Shown here one piece after another: positions 1-10,974 of a stretch of 64,000 nt of DNA. Origin of the DNA: Delphinus delphis (lineage: Eukaryota; Chordata; Mammalia; Artiodactyla; Delphinidae); NCBI RefSeq assembly GCF_949987515.2, contig NC_082702.1:54343600-54407599 (forward strand). Reading direction: 5' to 3'. The position numbers were made by a program, and so were the translations under genes. Each line of letters opens with the position of its first letter. Within the stretch, counting starts at the first letter, position 1. A model generated the notes under the pieces. The model had not been told where the DNA came from, ran no database searches, and worked only from the letters and a program-made list of their open reading frames with translations.

Positions 1-262
1 AGAGTGATCCAGGGGGTGAGGGCAGGTGGGAGATGAGGCCAGAATTGAGTGGGGGTAAAGTTTTTACTATAAATAAGACATAACATGGGAAGTTAAAGGC
101 TCTGGTGCTTTTAGAAGACAGTCGGTGGGGAAAGGAGAGAGCAGAGGACCAGTGGGGAGGGTGCTGCAATAATCCAGGTGAGAGGTGGAGAGGGTTTGGA
201 CTTGGCAGTAGCAGTGGAAGCAGTGAGAAGCAGGCAGATACTGGAAATGTTTGGAAGGTAGT
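1..262 (-). mobile_element. L2 LINE fragment, antisense, first half
   Basis: The wording 'tgctgcaataatccaggt' (169-180 region) and the following 'gaagcaggcagatactgga' match the reverse complement of the L2 3' half. The same element resumes at about 738. Confidence 0.65.
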
Positions 263-737
263 CGTGTTGCCGAATGCAAGTTCATGTGCCCGACGCACAG
301 TGAGGCCAAACAAACTGAAACATCGGGGTTTGGAGCAGAGAAAGGTTTATTGCAGGGCCATCCAAGGAGAAGAGGTGACTCATGCTCAGAAAACCCCCAG
401 ACTCCCTGAAGGTTTTCAGCAAAGCATTTTGAAGGGCCGGGTGAGGGACTAGCATCCCAGGGTGTGTAATCAGCTCGTGCACAATTCTCTGCTTGTTGGT
501 GATCAGTCCTTAGGCACCAGAAGGTCTGGGGGCTGTGTGCTCATGATCATCAAGTAGTTAATTTCTTCCATTTGGTCGTGGTTTTAGCATCTGAAAAACC
601 CAGGAAATATGCATCAGATACTATTATCTAGGTAGGTACTTCAGAGAAGAACTAAAGCAGAGGGTAGGGTATTGGGGGAGGGGTCTGTCCCTGTCCCAGG
701 AAGGCCCCATAGGGCCCCGCTAGGTTACAGTGGCAAA
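263..737 (-). mobile_element. LTR-like insertion splitting an L2 element
   Basis: About 475 bp interrupts the L2 between 'ggaaggtag' and 'gatttgctaacc', which are adjacent in the L2 consensus. The segment carries 'aaaggtttattgcagggcc' (about 342-360), an inverted AATAAA-type signal expected of an antisense LTR. It looks like a solitary endogenous-retrovirus LTR of artiodactyl type. The exact family, ends and target duplication could not be fixed by eye. Confidence 0.4.
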
Positions 738-760
738 GGTGATTTGCTAACCAGATGTGT

Positions 761-795
<35 letters not shown>

Positions 796-1120
796 AGAGA
801 GAGGGAGAGAGAGAGAAGGAGAGAGAGAGTAGAATGAAGGTTGACTCTGAGGTTTTTGTCCTAAACAATTGGAAGAGCAGCGTGGATGTTTATGAAATAG
901 ACAAGCTCACTAGAGAAGTGACTTGGGGGAGGGGAATGTCAGGAGCTCAGTTCTGATCGTGCTGAGTTTGAGATGGAACCAGGGAGCGGGTGGCCTGGCC
1001 AGCAGGGAGAGTCTGGGCTTGAGATAAAAGTCAGGGCGTCAGCCACATGCAGGTGGAATTTACATCCCTGAGCCTTTGAGATCCCCAAAGAGGTGAGCAA
1101 AGGTGGAAAAGAAAGGAGGC
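738..1120 (-). mobile_element. L2 LINE fragment, antisense, second half
   Basis: Wording such as 'gactctgaggtttttgtcct' and 'gtgctgagtttgagatgg' follows the L2 antisense consensus in order and continues the copy interrupted at 262. The microsatellite at 757-831 lies inside it. Confidence 0.65.
757..831. repeat. (GT)n(GA)n compound microsatellite
   Basis: A GT run changes to GA with occasional AAG/GGG interruptions. It sits exactly where L2 antisense natively reads gtgtgagagagaaagag, so it probably grew from the element's own sequence. Confidence 0.9.
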
Positions 1121-1477
1121 CCCGGGGTGAAGTCTCAGACATTCTGACGTTCTGTGGAGCAGCCCTGCCCAGAATGTTGTACACGAGGCAGCTGCTTGAG
1201 AGTCACTGAGCCAGCGCAGTTAAATACAGCACGTGCTCTTAGCTGGCAGCCAGACCCCGGAGCGGCAGATCCAGGGTCTGCCAGGCACTGCTTCCTTGGG
1301 CCCCAGGACAGCATGGATACTTGCAACCAGGAGCTGATCAGCCCCAGGTCGGCCTGGCCCCGTCCATCTCCTTCTCTTCTGCCATCAGCATCTTGTGCTC
1401 CCTCCTCTGGTCCCCTTTCCTAACACATTCAGTCTAAATCAGCGTCTTTCTTGTGGCAGCACTAATGTGCTCACGGC
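1121..1477. other. Unassigned intron sequence
   Basis: Moderately GC-rich, with no recognisable repeat, exon or RNA gene. Confidence 0.5.
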
Positions 1478-1712
1478 TGCAACAGAGTAGCCAGCATTCA
1501 CTGTGTCCCAGGCACTGTTCTCCATGCCTTTTATGTACAGTCGCCTCTGATTTCACAACAGCCCTGTAAGGAAGGCACAACGATTGCCCCATTTCACAGG
1601 TGAGGCCAATGAGGCGGAGGGAGATTGGAGAACTTGCCTGAGGTCACAGGGATTCACATGCAGGAAACTGAATTGCAAGACAGACCTCTCACCTATCCAC
1701 ACTCTGCCTCCT
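1478..1712 (-). mobile_element. MIR SINE, antisense
   Basis: The antisense MIR core is recognisable in order: 'gtgtcccaggcactgttct', 'cccatttcacaggtgagg' and 'aacttgcctgaggtcacag'. Confidence 0.75.
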
Positions 1713-2384
1713 AAACCAACTAATGCCAGAGAAGCTCACCCCTCAGCGACAACTTTGCTCTACCGGACTTCTACTTTTCAGAATAAAATTGCACATTCCA
1801 TTTCTGATTTTTGCCTGATAGTCTTCAAATCTATGACATCCCCTGCCACCGAATGCCACAGCCAACACCACTGCTGCCCAGCTGCCTCTAAGAACCACGG
1901 GGAGGTGGTTTGGGCAGAGCTGCCTGGACCAGAGGTTGCAGAAAGCCTTCAGGCGGGTGTGCGTCCAGGCGCGGGCTTCTCCTCACACAGAAGCTCTTCC
2001 CACTCTCATCAGACAGGGACGTCCTCACCTGCTGGACATGCACCTGCTGCACTATTGATGATGCTACTGTTTTCCCTGGCTGCCCCTGTCTCAGGGCTCT
2101 TTTCCATTTAATTCACTTCCCTCTGCTCCTGTATGTATGGTTACCTTAGAGAGAACAAACGGTCCATCATAAAATCCTTTCCTAATGTTGCCAAACTTTA
2201 ATTAGGAAACATTAGAAAATCGCAACTGTGAAAGATGTGTTTTCTCAATGGATGCGAAGGAAACATCTCTTGACTTTTCATTCTATCAGAGACTCCATCT
2301 TGTCTCCAGGGGCTGCCCCAGAGGGCTTCCCTGGAAAGGGACAGGCCCCCAGTCTCATATGGCCTCTCAAAGAGAAGTAGCAGA
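1713..2384. other. Unassigned intron sequence
   Basis: No repeat family or conserved coding frame recognised. The two overlapping open frames here have no cadherin-like or other familiar motif. Confidence 0.45.
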
Positions 2385-2637
2385 GCCCAGGGACTCTGGT
2401 GGCCCCAACTGCTGCCTAGTACGAGGCTTCCGGAGCACAAATCCCCACTCATCCATTTTCCAGATGTGTAACCTTGGGCATTCAATTTCTCTGTGCCTGT
2501 TTCCCCGCTTGTAAAAAGAGGCAAATAACAGGTTGTAGAGTCACTGTGGAGGAAAAACCGGATCATTCAGGTAAAGTGCTTAGAGCACAGTGCCTGGCAC
2601 CTAGTATGCCCTTAACTACCCGATTATCATTCTCAGC
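2385..2637 (+). mobile_element. MIR SINE, sense
   Basis: 'tgtaaccttgggcattcaat', 'ctctgtgcctgtttccccgc' and 'agagcacagtgcctggcac' follow the MIR sense consensus in order. Confidence 0.72.
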
Positions 2638-4237
2638 AAAGAACATAACATGTAGCCGTTCCCTAAAGGTGGCTCTTCGAGAAGGAAAGGAGTGTTTTTC
2701 TACAGTCCGTGATATTCAGGCGTTATGGACTCACAGGAAAGCAAGTCTATGGAAACACTTATTAGGGAAGTGACTTAATGAAAGTTAGTCACAGCTCCCA
2801 AGAATGATGATAGGTTTCCACGTTTGCTCCTGGAGAACCCTGCTGGTGGCCCACAAGCCGGCCCAAGGCATCTCACTGGTAGAGTTCATGGTGGCACTCC
2901 CTAGGAATGGTCACAATCCCCATTCCTAGAGAAATGGAAGGGAGCAGATAGAAGCTTTTAAATATTATGTTTTGTCATCTGCGCTTTGCTTTCCTGCAAG
3001 CAAGTACTCAAAGATGACAGAGCAAATGGATGCATGGTGAACCATTATTAAAAATAAGACTCAAATGACTGGTTTTTGAAGGTTTGCAGGTTGACTCTTT
3101 GGTGGACAGGTATGCTTGATTTTGCAGTCTTTCTAGAGCGTACATAAAACATAGTCATATTTTCTACTGGTAAAACTGTTCCTGGTTTAGGCATAGGGGT
3201 TAAATTTATCAATATTTAAAGATGCTCTGCAAAGCATATGATGCCGGGCAAATAACACCATGACTTACAGAGACTCTGTCACCCAAACAAGTTTCACATC
3301 TGGTTGCATTTTTGAAGAGAGATGAAGCAAGCACACCGTTACCTATGAGCAAAAGAGGACAGTACAGTTCAGCACCTCTGAGTATTTCTAGTCCAAGATC
3401 TGTCAGGATCCATGGCTGGAGCTGCAAGCAGTAGAACCACTGTCAGCTCTGTTAAGTGGAATAACACAAGAATTTCCACGATTGAGATAGGTGATCACAG
3501 ATTGGACAGGAGGTCAGAGGATAAGCTGGGAAAAAATGAGTGGCCACCAAATAGGACTCAAGAGGGAAGACAATGTGGTCCCCACAAAGGGATCAGCCTG
3601 GTTCTCAGGTTACACTTCCCATGCCATGAACGTGAGCTCCACCACCCGCCTCCCACATCACTCATTCATTGAAAGAGTGTCGCGTTTGCTGGAGCTAAGT
3701 TGCATGTCCCATATCACTCCTACTGCATCCGGGCAAGAATCAGATTGGGGCTACCTCCCATCACCAACATTGCACAAAACGGGGGTTTGTTTGTCCACAA
3801 GGGAGCCTGGGATGCTGTGAGGAACGATGAAAGATGGTAAACAGCCAGAAATGACAACGTCCACTAGAAACCCTTTCTGCAAATTGGAGTTTCCCACAAT
3901 GCCTGTGACCTCCCTGTGGCCGACTTTGAGGCCACAGCTGTCCCTGGGAGCACTCTGTGAGGACAGGTGCTTGTGATCTGAGGGGCCAGCGTTTGCACAT
4001 GCAGTTGCTGTGCTGAGAGCTCCCTGTCTCAGAATGAGCACATGGCGCTCATGGGCCAGAGGCAGGTCAGTCTTCACAGGGCACCACGGGTGGAGAGGGA
4101 GGCAGAGCAGGAGGTGGGGCGGTGAAGGAGGAAGGCAAGGCTCTGGGCTGACTCTCAGAGACCTCCCACCAGGGCTGGCGAGGTGAGCAAAGCATTCTCC
4201 TCGGCACACAGAAATCTCGGCCATCAAGACAGATCCT
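2638..4237. other. Unassigned intron sequence
   Basis: About 1.6 kb of mixed-composition sequence with no family recognised, AT-rich at 2940-3240. Open frames on both strands at 3412-4227 show no known domain. Confidence 0.45.
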
Positions 4238-4604
4238 CTTTCTTTTTTAAAAAAAGTTTATTTATTTATTTATTTATTTATGGCTGTGTTGGGTCTTCGT
4301 TGCTGCGCGCGGGCTTTCTCTAGTTGCGGCGAGCGGGGCTACTCTTCATTGCGGTGCGCGGGCTTCTCACTGCAGTGGCTTCTCTCTGTTGTGGAGCATG
4401 GGCTCTAGGCGCGCAGGCTTCAGTATTTGTGGTGTGCAGGTTCAGTAGTTGTGGCTCACAGGCTCTAGAGCGCAGGCTCAGTGATTGTAGCGCACCGGCT
4501 TAGTTGCTCCGTGGCATGTTGAGTCTTCCCGGACCAGGGCTCAAACCCGTGTCCCCTGCGTTGGCAGGCAGACTCCTAAGCACTGCGCCACCAGAGAAGC
4601 CCCC
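4238..4604 (-). mobile_element. CHR-type tRNA-derived SINE, antisense, long form
   Basis: Reads in reverse as an A/TAAA-rich tail (attta repeats at 4256-4280), the CHR body (cagtggcttctc, gggctctaggc) and the tRNA-like head with the B box in 'ggaccagggctcaaacccgt', ending 'ccaccagagaagcccc'. CHR SINEs are specific to cetartiodactyls. Confidence 0.9.
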
Positions 4605-5149
4605 CAGGTCATCTTTTAATGCAGTGATTTTTTAAAATCAAGGTTAACGTAAAAATTCATGATAAACAAAATATCAGATTCTTAAGTAGAGTAGGATTGG
4701 TGTAACTCATTTTTCCTTTTGTGTCCAGCTCTGATATGATTCAGCACAGCACTGTGAAAGCCACTTTTCTACTTTGGGCCCATTTCTTCTGTAAATTTAA
4801 AGGGTGGGGTCAGAAATGCTCTATGACTCTGCGGCTCCGGAACAGGAGTGAAAGTGTGTTCAGCCAGAAAATAGGCAGCACCAAAGACCCTCTGTGCCAT
4901 GAGCCTGCATCATGGTGGGCCGGCAAAAGGAGATGCCCTTTCTGCAAGAGTAACCCCCTCACTCATGGAATCCACAGCTGGGCTCGAAAGGAAAGGAAAT
5001 CTGTGGGTTAAAAAGAAAGAACTAGACTATAAAATAAGTATGTTTAAAATGGTTAGGGGAAAAGAATAGGAACCGTGAATAAAAAAGGGAGCATAATGAC
5101 ATAGAAAAGGCAAATGCAAAAACTAACTAAATGTGGCATCTAGAAATCT
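4605..5149. other. Unassigned intron sequence
   Basis: AT-leaning sequence. A 96-codon open frame at 4721-5011 has no recognisable motif and no splice context. Confidence 0.45.
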
Positions 5150-5295
5150 TGCCACTGCCCTGGGCACCCCTGAAGTGTATATGGTTATCTCCGTTCTATA
5201 GATGAGAAACCAAGGTACCAAAATGTGCTGAGGTTGCGCAGTTTGTTAGTGGAAGGGTTGGAATTCAAGTTCAGATGTGTTTATGCCAGAGAATA
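5150..5295 (-). mobile_element. MIR SINE fragment, antisense
   Basis: 'ctccgttctatagatgagaa' and the following 'gaggttgcgcagtttgttag' match the antisense MIR core. Confidence 0.55.
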
Positions 5296-5396
5296 TTTTA
5301 ACAGGAAAATATTTTTCTTTTATTTTGTAAGAGGAGAAGCTGTCATTTAAAACAAAACAGAACAGAACCTGTATCCAGCAGAATATTCAGCTTCTT

Positions 5397-5536
5397 TATT
5401 TTTTTTAACATCTTTATTGAAGTATAATTGCTTTACAATGGTGTTAGTTTCTGCTTTATAACACAGTGAATCAGTTATACATATACATATATCCCCAGAT
5501 CTCCTCCCTCTTGTGTCTCCCTCCCACCCTCCCTAT
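5397..5536 (-). mobile_element. Severely 5'-truncated L1, antisense, 140 bp
   Basis: The antisense L1 3' end ('aacatctttattgaagtata') runs only to 'ctcccaccctccct'. An 8-bp direct repeat, agcttctt, flanks it at 5389-5396 and 5537-5544, consistent with a target duplication. Confidence 0.8.
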
Positions 5537-5544
5537 AGCTTCTT

Positions 5545-6232
5545 AAAATTCCCGTAAAATTTCTTCAAAATTCTGTTCCAGTTGGGATCTTTATGTCACT
5601 GACTAAACTTTAGGGTCAGTGTTTAGAGGATCAGTTTCCTTTCTGTATTCTTTGTGTCTGGGGCGTCTTTTAAAAATCTGTGAAGATGGGAGGACCAGGG
5701 GATCCAGTAGACTGAGATCATGAAAAGATGTCTTTCGGAACCCACGCTGGCATCCATCTGACTGTCCTTCATGGAATGCCTACAACTGAGCTGTTGCCTG
5801 GGACTGGAAATCTATGGGCGAGTGATTACTATGTGATATTTTACCCTGAATGTCTAAAACTTAAACATCTCTAGCTCAAAAAGTAAATATTTCACAAATA
5901 ATTAAAACATAGGTTGTCTAGTTATTGGTGAAACACATCAACTGTTGTAGCAGGTCCATCTCCAATTAGGTCTTCAATCTGTGCATTTCTTGGCAGCTCC
6001 GCCGCGCACACTTGGTCTAAGGCACGTCGTCGCGTCCCCACTGATCTCCCCTTGCATCCCTGCCTCCTCACAATGCACTCTCCCGGCAGCATCCTCCCGG
6101 TCGGCCCTGCTCCCACCCCTTTCTCTTCTCACTCTCCTTATGGCTGTCTCCGCTCCAACCTCGTGGTCTTCCTCCAGCATCTTCCCCACTCAGGAACTCT
6201 GGAAACTATTCTCTCTGCCTTGAATCACAGCT
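5545..6232. other. Unassigned intron sequence
   Basis: No repeat named. Locally C-rich and CpG-containing around 5990-6130, but too short and sparse to call a CpG island. Confidence 0.45.
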
Positions 6233-6850
6233 GATCCTCATTATTCGCATATTCTGTATTTGTCAGTTCACCTACACACTAAAATTTACTTGTAACGGAA
6301 AAATACTTGCAGTGCTTTCTCGGCCATTGGCAGATGAGCGCGGAACAGTGAAAAATTTGAGTCACCGACATGCACGTCCCGAGCTGAGGTCCAAGAAGTG
6401 ATGCTCTGCCTTGTTATTTCAGCTCGTACTGTAAACACGTTTGCTTCTCACAGTCTGTGAGGTGCCGAGTTACTCACGTTTTTGAGCTTCTTGTTGATGA
6501 TTTCCCTGTTTAAAATGGTTCCCAAGCAGAGGGCTCAGAGGCTAACTGGTGTTCCTGGGGCTTGTGGAGAAAACTCGTGTGTTAGGTGAGCTTCCTTCAG
6601 GCATGAGTTGAAGTCCTGTCCGCCATGAGTTCAATGTAATGAATCAACTAGATAGATAGATAGATAGATAGATAGACAGATAGATAGATAGATATGTATA
6701 AAATAAGGTATCTTTAAACAGAAACACACATAAGACAAGGTTGTGTAGTGCTTGGTTGATGAAAACATGACCAGACGCTCATAGGAACCTAACCTGCACA
6801 CAGTTCAGTGTTGGCTAATCAGTGTTGGAGGCGATTTGGTAACTGTTTAA
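6233..6850 (+). mobile_element. Tigger-type (TcMar) DNA transposon remnant
   Basis: The left end 'tcctcattattcgcatattc' matches Tigger termini. From about 6510 a decayed transposase start can be followed (M-V-P-K, then fragments resembling a helix-turn-helix DNA-binding domain up to 'gagttcaatgtaatgaatca'). Frameshifts and stops break it and no catalytic DDE region remains. The GATA microsatellite interrupts it. Non-functional fossil. Confidence 0.7.
6650..6694. repeat. (GATA)n microsatellite
   Basis: About eleven GATA units with one GACA variant, lying inside the Tigger transposase remnant. Confidence 0.95.
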
Positions 6851-6869
6851 CTGGGATTGGCCTGTCTAC

Positions 6870-6998
6870 CTGCATGTTCACTGCCCATTTCCCTGCCCTG
6901 CCTCTTGAGGGTAAGAACCACACTGGTCTTAAACAGAGCCTGGTACATAGCAGGCACTCAGGACATTTTTGTTTATTTAATGAATAAATTCAAATAAA
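6870..6998 (+). mobile_element. L2 3' end, sense
   Basis: 'cctggtacatagcaggcact' followed by 'tgaataaattcaaat' is the terminal part of L2. Confidence 0.6.
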
Positions 6999-7033
6999 CA
7001 ACTTTCAAAGCCAATTTTTAACCAGGCTTTCAG

Positions 7034-7224
7034 AGGTTAATATTTAATACCTTTTTGCAAAGTCTGGAAAGAAGTTCCATCAGGGTCTGACTTTAATAAG
7101 CAGCGTAGATAAATGCTCAATTAAGTAGATAAATAGGTTAATATTTAATACCTTTTTGCAAAGTCTGGAAAGAAGTTCCATCAGGTCTGACTTTAATAAG
7201 CAGCGTAGATAAATGCTCAATTAA
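7034..7224. repeat. Tandem duplication, 101-bp period
   Basis: The 91-bp segment 7034-7124 recurs at 7135-7224 with one base missing (caggg versus cagg near 7183) and a single difference at its edge. A 10-bp joint, gtagataaat (7125-7134), is itself a copy of 7105-7114. This looks like a recent local duplication. Confidence 0.97.
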
Positions 7225-7666
7225 ATTTCCATATTTGATTATTACTTGATGCTCTTCCTTGGTTTGAGCCTCCCCTTTGGGCTTGAGAGGATGAAAGAAG
7301 ATGTTCCTCTCTCTCCACTCTCTCCCAGTGTCCCTGGCCAGCCACCTGGGCTCTGCTGAGTCTCCCTGAGGCCACCTTGGGGGAGATGGCGTCACCTGGG
7401 TGCTCAGGTACTACTGCCTTGGAAAGCTGATGAGGGACCATGACCACCTGTACTTCAACTCCTCCTGGGGAGAGCGAGACTCCCCTCGGAGGTCCAGTCT
7501 GTTTCTCACTCAACCACAAAGGCAGTACCAGAAAGACTTCCACCCGTAGCTGAGCCACCTGGCTTGGAGCGCTGAGAGCTGGATTTGACAGCAGTCAGGG
7601 TCGGCAAGTCCTGACCTTGTTGCTTTAGTCACAGCTGCTTGCTCGGAATACTCTGTTAGAGCCGGA
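7225..7666. other. Unassigned intron sequence
   Basis: No repeat recognised. The antisense open frames at 7217-7558 lack known motifs. Confidence 0.45.
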
Positions 7667-7879
7667 GTTGGCAAACGTCCTCCACAAAGGTTCAGATGGT
7701 AAGTAATGTAAGCTTCACAGACCACATGGTCTGTCTCAACTACTCAACTCTGCTGTTGTAATGCAGAAGCCGCCACATTAACCAATGGATGTGGCCGTGT
7801 TCCAATAAAACTTTATTTACACAAGCAGGCAGAGGGCCAGATTTGGCCTATAGGCCAAATAGTTTGCCAACCCCTACGG
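7667..7879. mobile_element. hAT-Charlie-type non-autonomous DNA element
   Basis: Inverted ends 'gagttggcaaacg' and 'agtttgccaacccct' bracket a core containing 'ccaataaaactttatttaca' and 'ttggcctataggccaaat', wording of a common MER-class hAT element. Confidence 0.65.
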
Positions 7880-7889
7880 TACGGCCTTC

Positions 7890-8036
7890 CCTTATGGAGG
7901 TGTCTTGATTTGCTTGTGTTCTACTCTGAGCTGTGAGCTCTTTGAGGAAGACTTGAGTCACATTCACTGTGTTCATCTCCACATCTTACATGGAGCCTGC
8001 CCCACAGCAAGCCATTAGCCAATAGATGCGTGACTT
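7890..8036 (+). mobile_element. L2 3' end fragment, sense
   Basis: A 'gagctctttgaggaagac ... tgttcatctccacatcttac' pattern resembles the L2 3' untranslated region. Diverged. Confidence 0.45.
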
Positions 8037-9639
8037 GTAAGACATGGCCCCCAAAACACAGGCATCGTCAAACATGCCAACCAGATGAAAGGTGATCTAA
8101 GCCCCGGTGACAGCCCCATCCATCATCATCCTGCCTCCTGTTGTCAATACTCAAAATAATAGCAGTTGTTTTCTGACAACAAGTGAAAATTATATTCCTA
8201 TATTCATTCAACAAACAGCCACGAGTGTGGGAACAGCATCAGATATCAGTTGGTTCCCAATATAGTAGGGATGATAAAGAAAATGGAAAGTGCCTCAGAA
8301 GTTGTCTGAAGGGAAGTATTTCTAGGGGGTGGCATGAGAGCCAGGGCATGGGGATGGAGGGGCTTAGGAAGAGTATGTCTTTTGTTTATAGGTTTTTAGA
8401 ATGTAATATCATATTTCCTTTTTAAAGTTACTTAAATGCTGTTTAATGAGCAATATATGCTCACTGTAGAAAAATTAACAGAGAAAAATAAAGAAGAAAA
8501 TTGAAAATCACCTTTAATCCTGCCACTCAAATATCACCATCATTATATTTCATTTTGTTAATTACACAGTCACCAGACAAAGGAACACGTTGTGTTTCAT
8601 TTTGTGTAATTAACCAGGCCACGGGAACTGCTGTCAGCTTCCTGGGGAGCTGAGTTGTGTTTATTTTTTTTTAAGAGCTACTAATTTTTGATTAACAAGG
8701 ATGAATGTAACATTTATGAGGAATCTAATTACACCCTCTTCCCCTTCTCAACAAAACAGCATTATTCCCCACGAAATGTGGAGTCAAGACTCTGAGGATA
8801 TATGGCTCTGAGCTGGGGAATTATACGGGACATTTTTCATGTCACTGCTTAGACAGTCCTGTGAGCGTTCCAACAGCGAGGTCTCTTGGTTGCAGGTTAC
8901 ATCCCCAGCTGAAGCCAGGCTGGATAATAACTCCCTTTGTCATTACTTAATTCTGTGATGGCTGCAGTTACTGAGCCAGAATAGAGAGCCTCAGTCGCTG
9001 AAAAGATGAGGCACTCAGTGTCAGAATGTCTAGGAACAGAAAAGGCAAGGCGGGCAGTGAATGGAGCACTGGTGTGGCTGCCTCAAGGAGCCTGATGCTG
9101 GAGGCAGCGCTTCTGGTCACTTATTTGCTGCGTGACATATTTGCATGTTTCATTCATCAGCTCACTCCCTGACACGTATCCAGGGAGTTCGTCCCGTGTG
9201 CCAGTCATAAAGGCCACGCCCGCGCACCGGCCAAGCCTGGTGCACAGCTGTTCTCCCCACAAAGCTGACACACAGGCCTTCAAGGGTACATGTGTTTCAG
9301 CCAAAACCAGAACGTACAGGCTTCTGTGTGGATTCGCCAACATCTGCTGATTCCCCCAAATACGTCACATTCTCCTTCGCCTCTGTGCTAGGACATCTGC
9401 CTAGAGTGCCACCCCTTGCCCACCGTGACCTCTCCCCCAGGACCTTCTAGGTCTGTCCTCCGTGCAGCCCCTCTTTCAGCACCACAGTTAGCGCCCACCC
9501 ATTGCTCAGCGCCCCATCTGTGTGGGGGATACTGAGTATTTGCGTCTCTCTTCTTCTCTGTGCCTTTGCTCCTGTTGCTTCCCCTGGCCTCTGCCTCCAA
9601 GTAACCACCACGTAGTGAAGCCCTGCTCATGTACTGGCA
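8037..9639. other. Unassigned intron sequence with a weak L1-like patch
   Basis: 8440-8560 (A-rich, 'aatcctgccactcaaatatc') resembles an old L1 or related 3' region. The rest, including AT-rich 8560-8760, matches nothing I recognise. Confidence 0.4.
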
Positions 9640-9845
9640 GGATGGAGTCGTGTGTAAGCATGCTGGCTTTGATATCCACTCTGCCACTGAGAGCTGTGGG
9701 ACTTTGGGCAAGTTACTTCACCTCTCCTGGCCTCATTCTCTCCAAATGTAAAAGAAGATAATACCTAGGGTTGTTGGGAGATAAACTAGACTAATCTGGC
9801 ATCTGGAATGTAGAAAGAACTCAATGCTTATTAGCTATCATTGTA
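9640..9845 (+). mobile_element. MIR SINE, sense
   Basis: 'ggactttgggcaagttactt', 'cctctcctggcctcattctc' and 'agggttgttgggagataaac' follow the MIR consensus in order. Confidence 0.75.
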
Positions 9846-9869
9846 ATTAATCCTTCAACAATTATTCCA

Positions 9870-9955
9870 AACATAGCCTCATCCTGGAAGCCTTCCTCCA
9901 TCACCCACTCCCAACCCCAGATGGGGTTTCCCCTGTTTGCATAACTTAGCACAGC
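9870..9955 (+). mobile_element. L2/CR1-like fragment, sense
   Basis: 'ctggaagccttcctccatca' is the typical L2/CR1 phrase. Short and diverged. Confidence 0.4.
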
Positions 9956-9956
9956 T

Positions 9957-9958
<2 letters not shown>

Positions 9959-10006
<48 letters not shown>
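9959..10006. repeat. (CA)n microsatellite
   Basis: About 23 uninterrupted CA units. Likely polymorphic. Confidence 0.98.
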
Positions 10007-10007
<1 letters not shown>

Positions 10008-10039
10008 TTTGTAATTCAGTGAGAGTCCTAACAAGGATG

Positions 10040-10376
10040 TGTAACACTAGCTGCTATAATAGATAAGCCCCCACTCTCAATAGCTTAACACAGAAATTTA
10101 TTGCTCCCTCATCTCACAATCCATTTGGGGGCATAGGATGGGGAGATGGCTCTGATCCACAATATCGTCACAATATCATTCAAGGACCCAGGGCGTAGGA
10201 TGGGGAGATGGCTCCTTCCATCTTGTCAGAGTGTCTCTTCCATATGTGGCCCCCAGGGTCACTGTGGAAGTAAGAGAGAGGGAGGAGGGTCTTACAGGGG
10301 TCCTGTGGCCGGATCCAGAAGTGACATTATCATGTCCACCCACTTTCCCTTGGCCAGAATCAAGGCCCCCATCTAG
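10040..10376 (-). mobile_element. Ancient LTR-like repeat, antisense
   Basis: 'gctgctataatagataagcc', 'cttaacacagaaatttattg' and 'ttcccttggccagaatcaag' resemble an old mammalian LTR read backwards. The phrase aggatggggagatggctc occurs twice, about 60 bp apart (10135 and 10197), marking a small internal duplication. Confidence 0.45.
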
Positions 10377-10974
10377 CTGAAAGGGAAGCTGGGATATAGA
10401 GCCTACTTGTATATCCCAGCTTTCATTTTCCATCCCAGGTGAGAAATAAAGTTGTCTCACCCACTTGAGTGCTTCTCACCTCCCCCATTCGGCCAGGAGG
10501 CTGTTGAGGACACACACCATGTGCCCTGGCTCTCTCATCCAGTGTTTGTTCACTTCCATCTTCTCTTGAGCTGAGTCTTAAGAATTAACTCCAAAGCTGA
10601 CCAGGTGGCACCGCGTTTCCAAGCCCAGGCAGTGGAAGGTGCAAATGTACAGAGAAGTAGCAAGGAACTGGCCCCTTCAGGGAACTGCACGTAACAGCAG
10701 CACTCCCTTGAGCCTCATATATTACCGCATGAAAATAGCTCACTACACTAGTGTAGGATGTATATGGAGGTGGGGCAGGGCGGAGGGGCAGCTCATGAGC
10801 TCGGAGCCCACAACCTTCTGAGTAACAGCCCATCCGCCTGGGCCATGTAGCCTGTGTCTCCTGGGTTCCAATGACAAGGCTGATAAGAGCTTTCTTCCTT
10901 GGTACACTCACCTTTTTGAGTAAAGCACCCACCCTGCAACAAGGAAGTATTGTCTCATGTCAAGTAGTGCTTTA
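10377..10974. other. Unassigned intron sequence
   Basis: No family or gene recognised. Confidence 0.45.

Noticed and set aside
759..831. Regular repeat array that might suggest CRISPR-like structure
   Set aside because: Pure dinucleotide microsatellite with no spacers, in a mammalian intron.
4238..4604. tRNA-like A and B boxes in the CHR heads, here and in the other copies
   Set aside because: They are SINE promoters derived from a tRNA, not functional tRNA genes; no cloverleaf with proper acceptor stem follows.
5981..6234. C-rich, CpG-containing stretch that might be a promoter CpG island
   Set aside because: Too short, CpG density modest, and no first-exon or transcription-start signature.
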